Positions 13,938 to 18,658 of a DNA stretch of 18,658 bases are shown piece by piece. The translations under genes and the position numbers were made by a program. Every line of letters starts with the position of its first letter. The first letter of the stretch is position 1. Origin of the DNA: Bacteroidetes bacterium CG2_30_32_10 (lineage in GTDB: Bacteria > Bacteroidota > Bacteroidia > Bacteroidales > CG2-30-32-10); assembly GCA_001872995.1 (NCBI GenBank), contig MNXO01000073.1, positions 1 to 18,658 on the forward strand, given 5' to 3'. The notes under the pieces were generated by a model, which saw only the letters and a program-made list of their open reading frames with translations, ran no database searches and was not told the origin of the DNA.

Positions 13938-16631
13938 ATGAAAATTGTTCGTAAAATTCTTAAATATACCGGCATCACCTTTCTGGTATTGTTAGTATTA
14001 ATCATTGTATTGCCTATTATTTTTAAGGGCGCCATCGTCAGAAAAGTAAAAGAAGAAGCAAACAAAAACATCAATGCCAAACTCTATTTCAAAGATTGGG
14101 GTTTGAGTTTGTTTCGCTCTTTTCCCAACTTTAGCCTCGAACTCGACAGTCTTACGTTGATTGGTGTAAAAGAATTTGAAAAAGATACCTTGGCAAACAT
14201 TCCAAAATTATATGTTTCTCTCGATTTGATGAGCGTTATTAGAGGGAGCAATTACAAAATTAAAAGTGTAAGGCTCGAAAACCCTAAAATATTATTGAAA
14301 GTGCTCAAAGGAGGCAAAGCAAATTGGGATATTACTAAACCATCCACCGATACCACCAAAAAAACAGAAGCACCTTCCGAACCTTCCAATTTTAAACTCA
14401 CCTTAAAAAAAGTACTTATCAACAAAGCGGATATAGTATATGATGATGCTGATATGGGCGTTTTGGTGAAGATGAATAACTTTACCCACCAATTGAGTGG
14501 CGATATGACCGAAGATTTCACCACCCTAAAAACCAAAAGCTCCATCGAATTTTTTACTGTAATTTATGAGGGGGTTAAATATTTTAACAAAACCAATGTG
14601 GACTTAAAAATGGATTTGGATGCCGACCTAAAAAACATGAAATTTACTTTCAAAGAAAATGAATTGAAATTGAATGAACTCTATCTTGGTTTTGATGGTT
14701 GGCTGGCAATGCCCAAAAGCGATATTGATATGGACATTAAGTTTAGTGCCAAGAAAACAGATTTCAAAAATTTCCTTTCACTGGTTCCTGGCATTTATTC
14801 TAAAGATTTTGAAAAAATGGAAACCAAAGGCACCCTTGCTTTAGATGGTTTTGCAAAAGGCACATACAACGATACTAAAATGCCTGCTTATGCATTAAAT
14901 ATTCTTATCGAAAATGCCATGTTTAAGTATCCCGATTTGCCAAAAGCAGTTACCAATATTGCAATGAAAGCAAATATCTCTTGCAAAGATGCAAATACCG
15001 ATAATACCATTATTGATGTTTCGCGTTTGCATTTCGAAATGGCTGACAATCCTGTGGACATCAAATTGCACGTTACCACTCCCATTTCTGATGCCAATAT
15101 TGATGCCACCATCAAAGGAAAAATCAATTTAGCCACCGTAAAAGATTTTTATCCATTAGCCACCGAGGAACAATTGAGCGGAAAAATCGAAGCAGACATT
15201 ACTTTTGTGGGTAGAATGTCGTCAGTTGAAAAGAGTGAATATGATAAAGTGAAAGCATTGGGCGAAATTGTTTTAAATGAAATGAATTACAAGAGTAAAG
15301 ATTTTCCACAAGGCATCACTATTCATACTGCTAATTTAAAGTTTTCACCCCAATATATAGACCTCACTGCCTTTGATGCTAAAATGGGAAAATCTGATAT
15401 CAATGCCAAAGGGAAGATAGACAATTTGCTTTCTTATATTTTTAAAGGACAATTGTTGAGTGGTAAATTTCAAATGAACTCCAATCTGCTCGATTTAAAC
15501 GAATTTATGGGAGAACCTCAGCCATCATCCACCACAACTGAACCAACTACACTTTCTGTAATTGAAGTTCCTGCCAATATTGATTTTGCACTTAATGCTA
15601 CTTTTGGCAAAATTTTATATGACAAAATGGAAATGACCAATGTATTGGGTGTTGTGAAAATAAAAGACCAGCAAGTAATACTCGAAAACCTTAAAATGAA
15701 TTTGCTCAATGGACAAATGACCGTGAGTGGAAGTTATGGAACACAAAATTCTAAACAACCACTGCTGGACTTTATGCTCGATATGAAAAACTTCGATATA
15801 CCGCAAACATACAAGACCTTTGTTACTTTTCAGAAGCTAGCACCCATTGCCGAGAAAACTACCGGTAACTTTTCTGCTAAATTTACTTTAAAATCAGCTT
15901 TAGACGAAAAAATGTCGCCTGTATTCAATACGATGAATGGAGAAGGTGTTTTAAGCTCTTCGCAAGTTAAAGTACAAGGGTTTGAAGTGCTCAACAAACT
16001 TGCCGATGCTTTGAAAATGGATAAATATAAAACAATGATGCTTGATAAAGCTAGTTTTGCCTTTAGTTTTGAAAACGGGATGGTTACCATTAAACCTTTT
16101 GATATAAATTTCGACAAAACAAAAGCCAACATCAGCGGCACGCATTCAATTGATCAAAACATCAACTATGTGATGCATCTTGATATTCCTAAAAACCAAT
16201 TTAGCGGACAGGCGAATACTTTACTTAATGGCATGGTTTCACAATTAAATACCAAAGGAGGTAATGTGAATGTCAGCGACCCTGTGAAGATGGATGTTAT
16301 TATTGGTGGTACTGTTAGTAAACCAACCGTTAAAGTTGGATTAAAAGGAGCAATGGACAATGCCATCGAAGACCTTAAAAATCAAGTAAAAGATGAACTC
16401 AATAAAAAGAAAGATGAATTAGAAAATAAAGTGAAAGATGAGGCTGACAAACTAAAGAAAGATGCCGAAGAAAAGCTTAAACAATCGCAATTAGAAGCCG
16501 ACAAAAAGAAGAAAGCCGCCGAAGACAGCATTAAAAGAGAATCAGACCGCTTGAAAAAGGAAGCAGACGAAAAATTGAAGAAAGAACAAGAAGAATTGAA
16601 AAATAAAATTAAAATTAAACTAAAAAAGTAA
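13938..16631 (+). CDS. AsmA-like envelope protein with lysine-rich coiled-coil tail
   Basis: An 897-residue protein anchored by one N-terminal membrane helix (residues 11-29); the rest is predicted periplasmic. The start of the soluble part ('ANKNINAKLYFKDW..LFRSFPNFSLELDSL') and the 'KIKSVRLENPKILL' segment are typical of the AsmA/DUF748-type superfamily, which forms long beta-rich grooves that move phospholipid between membranes. The AsmA C-terminal homology lies around residues 630-790 ('GEGVLSSSQVKVQGFEVLNKLADALKM', 'FDINFDKTKANISGTHSID'). The last 90 or so residues (about 808-897) change abruptly to an almost uninterrupted K/E/D-rich helix ending in 'KIKIKLKK'. A strong promoter lies upstream. 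No operon partner follows: a palindrome and a small secreted-protein gene come next. The family call is good; the lipid-transport role is inferred from characterised relatives. Confidence 0.88.
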   Translation: MKIVRKILKYTGITFLVLLVLIIVLPIIFKGAIVRKVKEEANKNINAKLYFKDWGLSLFRSFPNFSLELDSLTLIGVKEFEKDTLANIPKLYVSLDLMSVIRGSNYKIKSVRLENPKILLKVLKGGKANWDITKPSTDTTKKTEAPSEPSNFKLTLKKVLINKADIVYDDADMGVLVKMNNFTHQLSGDMTEDFTTLKTKSSIEFFTVIYEGVKYFNKTNVDLKMDLDADLKNMKFTFKENELKLNELYLGFDGWLAMPKSDIDMDIKFSAKKTDFKNFLSLVPGIYSKDFEKMETKGTLALDGFAKGTYNDTKMPAYALNILIENAMFKYPDLPKAVTNIAMKANISCKDANTDNTIIDVSRLHFEMADNPVDIKLHVTTPISDANIDATIKGKINLATVKDFYPLATEEQLSGKIEADITFVGRMSSVEKSEYDKVKALGEIVLNEMNYKSKDFPQGITIHTANLKFSPQYIDLTAFDAKMGKSDINAKGKIDNLLSYIFKGQLLSGKFQMNSNLLDLNEFMGEPQPSSTTTEPTTLSVIEVPANIDFALNATFGKILYDKMEMTNVLGVVKIKDQQVILENLKMNLLNGQMTVSGSYGTQNSKQPLLDFMLDMKNFDIPQTYKTFVTFQKLAPIAEKTTGNFSAKFTLKSALDEKMSPVFNTMNGEGVLSSSQVKVQGFEVLNKLADALKMDKYKTMMLDKASFAFSFENGMVTIKPFDINFDKTKANISGTHSIDQNINYVMHLDIPKNQFSGQANTLLNGMVSQLNTKGGNVNVSDPVKMDVIIGGTVSKPTVKVGLKGAMDNAIEDLKNQVKDELNKKKDELENKVKDEADKLKKDAEEKLKQSQLEADKKKKAAEDSIKRESDRLKKEADEKLKKEQEELKNKIKIKLKK

Positions 16632-16660
16632 GAGTTAGAAAGATAGAAGTAAGAAGTTAT

Positions 16661-16758
16661 AGCTTTTTTTGTTTAATTCTACCATCATATCGTTTCTACA
16701 AGAGGAATATAAGTTCCGTAGAAAAGATATGATGGTAGATAACTTTTATTAAACTGCT
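16661..16758. repeat. Long imperfect palindrome (hairpin of about 98 bases)
   Basis: The core arms are TCTACCATCATATC (16678-16691) with its exact complement at 16726-16739. After one G/A mismatch TTTCTAC (16693-16699) pairs with GTAGAAA (16718-16724), and an inner GGAA/TTCC (16704-16707 with 16714-16717) caps the loop. Going outward past a bulge, GTTTAAT (16671-16677) pairs with ATTAAAC (16748-16754) and AGC (16661-16663) with GCT (16756-16758). More than 30 base pairs in total. A run of seven T precedes it, but no T-run follows the right arm, so it is not a standard terminator. No reading frame and no target-site duplication are evident. It fits a REP/MITE-like element or a structured RNA. 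Confidence 0.85.
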
Positions 16759-16832
16759 GTATGCACTAATTTAGTAGGCATTTGTAATTTTATGGGACAA
16801 CTATATAAATGAATACCTAAAAGAAAGAGATT

Positions 16833-17219
16833 ATGAAAAAACAAATTATGATAATTGTAGTTTTATTCTTTTGCACAATAACAGCATTTTCGCAACCTAA
16901 AACTGCAAGTTCAGCACAAAGCAATGCAGTAACTGTATTTTCCGATAATGGCTATTATGTAAAAGCTAAAAACAATAATGCCAAAGCATATCGTTTTTCT
17001 TTTAAATATGAAACCACTGAATATACAGTATCTACTGCTGCTTGGGCAAAGTATCCAGTTTATACACCAGTAAGTACTACCACTGATGTTTATGAGAATG
17101 TTTCTATTGAAGGCAATGAGGAAAGGAATCTTTTTACTGCTCCTGTTGCCAATGATAAGAAAATAGAATATTATATTAAAATCATTGAAGTTTACAATGT
17201 GCATGCAATTTCTGAATAA
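16833..17219 (+). CDS. Small secreted protein of unknown function
   Basis: I do not recognise a family. The 128-residue product has a clear signal peptide (MKKQIMIIVVLFFCTITAFSQ, cleavage probably near residue 21). A mature part of about 107 residues follows, rich in Tyr, Thr, Val and Asn ('YRFSFKYETTEYTVSTAAW', 'YPVYTPVSTTTDVYENV'), which suggests beta-strands and an immunoglobulin-like or similar sandwich. There is no lipobox, no cysteine in the mature chain and no sorting domain. An 'AAGAAAGAG' purine stretch precedes the ATG. Upstream is the long palindrome; TAATTTTA (16785-16792) is a weak possible -7 box. It is convergent with the hybrid kinase. Codon use and signal peptide make it a credible gene. 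Confidence 0.75.
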   Translation: MKKQIMIIVVLFFCTITAFSQPKTASSAQSNAVTVFSDNGYYVKAKNNNAKAYRFSFKYETTEYTVSTAAWAKYPVYTPVSTTTDVYENVSIEGNEERNLFTAPVANDKKIEYYIKIIEVYNVHAISE

Positions 17220-17298
17220 TAGCAGACAATTGATTGATAATAAAATTTCTGATTCAGCATAAAACCATCAACAATAAAACATTTTGCTAAAAAAGCAA

Positions 17299-18658
17299 TT
17301 ATTTATGAGATTTCCACTTAATCACTTTTTCGTATAGTTTTTCGGAAGTAATTGGTTTAACCAAATAATCAGCCATGCCAACAGGCATAGGGTCTTTATC
17401 TTTATCAAAAACAGTAGCACTCAAACCAATGATAGGGGGTAATATTTTATGAGCAATGTTTAGCTCTTTAATGGCAGTAATGCCATCCATAATAGGCATT
17501 TGAATATCCATAAATATTAAATCATATTTGTTTTCTTCAAACATATCTAAAGCTTCTCTGCCATTATTGGCAATATCAACGGTACAACCAACATTTTCGA
17601 GCATCATCGATATTACTTTTTGATTGATGAACTTATCTTCAACAATTAAAACTTTTATTTCCATTACTAAATCGTCGTAATTTTCATTTTGTAATTCATC
17701 AAAAAGCTCATCTTTGTAACCAATTTGCTCTGCTTCAAAAGTAAACCATATTTTGTTCCCAATTTCTTTGTTGCACTCCAAACCCATCTCTCCCTTCATT
17801 AAAGCAACAAGGTCTTTTGCAATTAGGATGCTTAAACCAGATTCATCGTAATCGAAATCAGCAAAAGAACCAAAAGTATTGTCTTTTAAAAAAAGATTTT
17901 GTTGTGTTTTAGCATCAAATGCTTTGCCTGTATCTACAATTTCTACTTTCACCATCACCTTGTTGGTGTACATATCATTGATTACAAAATTAACCGTAAT
18001 ACTGCCACTTTCGGTATATCTTACGGCGCTTGAAATAAGGTTGCTGAATATTTGTATTAACTTATTTTCGTCAGTTTTAATACTATCAGGCAAATCGTAA
18101 GCAACATTGGTATATAAATTAAGGTTTTTATTGGTATCATTAAAAACATTAAATAAGCCGATAATTTTATTGCATAAATTTTGAAAACTAAAGACTTTTA
18201 CTTTAACCTGTTTATCGTTTGCTTCCATTTCAGAAATATCAATAATTTCTTTCATTAGATTGTAGAGCATTTCTGATGAATTTTTGATGGTAAACAAATA
18301 ATCGAACTGGGTCGCATCGAGGTTTGTTTTTTGTAAAAAGCCAACCATTCCAATAATACCAGTAAGAGAAGTTCGCATTTCGTGGCTAATATTAACCAAA
18401 AATTGCTTTTTAATTGCGGCTGTTTGTTTAGATAAATCGTTTTCTACTTTGTATTCTTTAATTAATTTTGTTTTATCTTTATTTGCTTTTCTGTCGCTAA
18501 TATCTCGAATAACAATAAAATAACAAGGTTTTTCTTGAATATTTATTTTCTTTCCAACCATTTCCATTAATAAAGTGTTTCCATCTTTTTTAACGCCAAT
18601 GGTTTCAAAAGTTTTTATTTCGTCGAGCGATAATTTTGTAAGTATCATTTTGTGATTG
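17299..18658 (-). CDS. Hybrid histidine kinase (PAS-HisKA-HATPase-REC), 5' end outside the window, eroded ATP site
   Basis: Partial: the frame is open to the right edge, and the first in-window ATG (18648) falls inside a PAS-domain remnant, so the true start lies beyond 18658. Counting from that ATG (449 residues): the PAS end occupies 1-54 ('FIVIRDISDRK'), HisKA has the phospho-acceptor H89 in 'NISHEMRTSL', a HATPase-like domain spans about 190-305, and a receiver (331-447) has 'VEDKFINQK', phospho-acceptor D381 ('FMDIQMP'), 'LSAT' and K431 ('VKP'). The ATP-binding motifs look damaged. The second N-box asparagine is S207 (NLISSAVRYT), the G1 box is DTGKA instead of DxGxG, and the G2 box is GLSI instead of GxGxG. 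The receiver looks intact. It may accept phosphate from another kinase or act as a phosphatase. The upstream sensor part is not visible. Confidence 0.9.
   Translation of the reverse strand, partial: NHKMILTKLSLDEIKTFETIGVKKDGNTLLMEMVGKKINIQEKPCYFIVIRDISDRKANKDKTKLIKEYKVENDLSKQTAAIKKQFLVNISHEMRTSLTGIIGMVGFLQKTNLDATQFDYLFTIKNSSEMLYNLMKEIIDISEMEANDKQVKVKVFSFQNLCNKIIGLFNVFNDTNKNLNLYTNVAYDLPDSIKTDENKLIQIFSNLISSAVRYTESGSITVNFVINDMYTNKVMVKVEIVDTGKAFDAKTQQNLFLKDNTFGSFADFDYDESGLSILIAKDLVALMKGEMGLECNKEIGNKIWFTFEAEQIGYKDELFDELQNENYDDLVMEIKVLIVEDKFINQKVISMMLENVGCTVDIANNGREALDMFEENKYDLIFMDIQMPIMDGITAIKELNIAHKILPPIIGLSATVFDKDKDPMPVGMADYLVKPITSEKLYEKVIKWKSHK

Noticed and set aside
15830..16141. Minus-strand open frames inside the AsmA-like gene (also 14252-14545, 14888-15136, 16166-16366)
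   Set aside because: They are shadows of the coding strand; no promoter box and no domain.
16661..16758. Palindrome read as an ordinary Rho-independent terminator
   Set aside because: The stem is far longer than needed and no T-run follows the right arm on the plus strand; on the minus strand the flanking run reads as A.
17284..17298. Small hairpin TTGCT/AGCAA between the secreted protein and the kinase
   Set aside because: Only five base pairs and no T-run on either side; too weak to call a terminator.

Overview
The window looks like chromosomal DNA of a low-GC member of the Bacteroidota (Bacteroidetes). Three things in the sequence point there. First, start regions carry boxes of the type TAnnTTTG (-7) with TTTG about 20 bases upstream (-33), and Shine-Dalgarno sequences are scarce. 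Second, a lipoprotein has the 'SCKKD' style of N-terminus. Third, several gene types are typical of the phylum: a TPR/coiled-coil/SpoIIE-phosphatase signalling protein, a split M16 peptidase pair, an AsmA-like protein with a charged tail, and a ComEC without a usable metallo-beta-lactamase domain. I cannot name a genus.

Layout. Positions 97-8724 are entirely on the minus strand. In order of transcription they hold a degenerate PAP2-like membrane protein, a GtrA-like membrane protein, an active-type M16 peptidase and its inactive-type partner (stop and start codons abut), a Rieske-like lipoprotein, a small double Fe-S protein (Fer4_19 plus CDGSH), a phosphofructokinase with pyrophosphate-type active-site residues, a family 9 glycosyltransferase, an Nramp metal transporter and gcvH. 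Gaps from 8724 to 2922 are 0-55 bases, so the first seven genes could be one operon. Separate promoter-like boxes precede the glycosyltransferase and gcvH. The plus strand then carries the TPR/SpoIIE protein (8907-11195) and tRNA-Asp with its own promoter and terminator. comEC is on the minus strand (11488-13614). A repeat-rich 323-base gap follows, then the AsmA-like gene (13938-16631), a long palindrome, a small secreted protein of unknown function, and, convergent with it, a hybrid histidine kinase that runs off the right edge.

How the genes fit together. The left half mixes envelope functions (glycosyltransferase, GtrA, PAP2-like, AsmA-like) with central metabolism (glycine cleavage H protein, PFK), metal and Fe-S functions (Nramp, Fer4_19/CDGSH, Rieske-like lipoprotein) and signalling. 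This is ordinary core genome: I see no insertion sequence, phage gene, CRISPR array or obvious defence system. The observations most worth a second look are the near-100-base palindrome at 16661-16758, the hybrid kinase whose ATP-binding motifs are eroded, the pyrophosphate-type PFK signature, the Rieske-like lipoprotein with replaced cluster ligands next to a CDGSH protein, and the duplicated terminator tail and promoter box around the tRNA.
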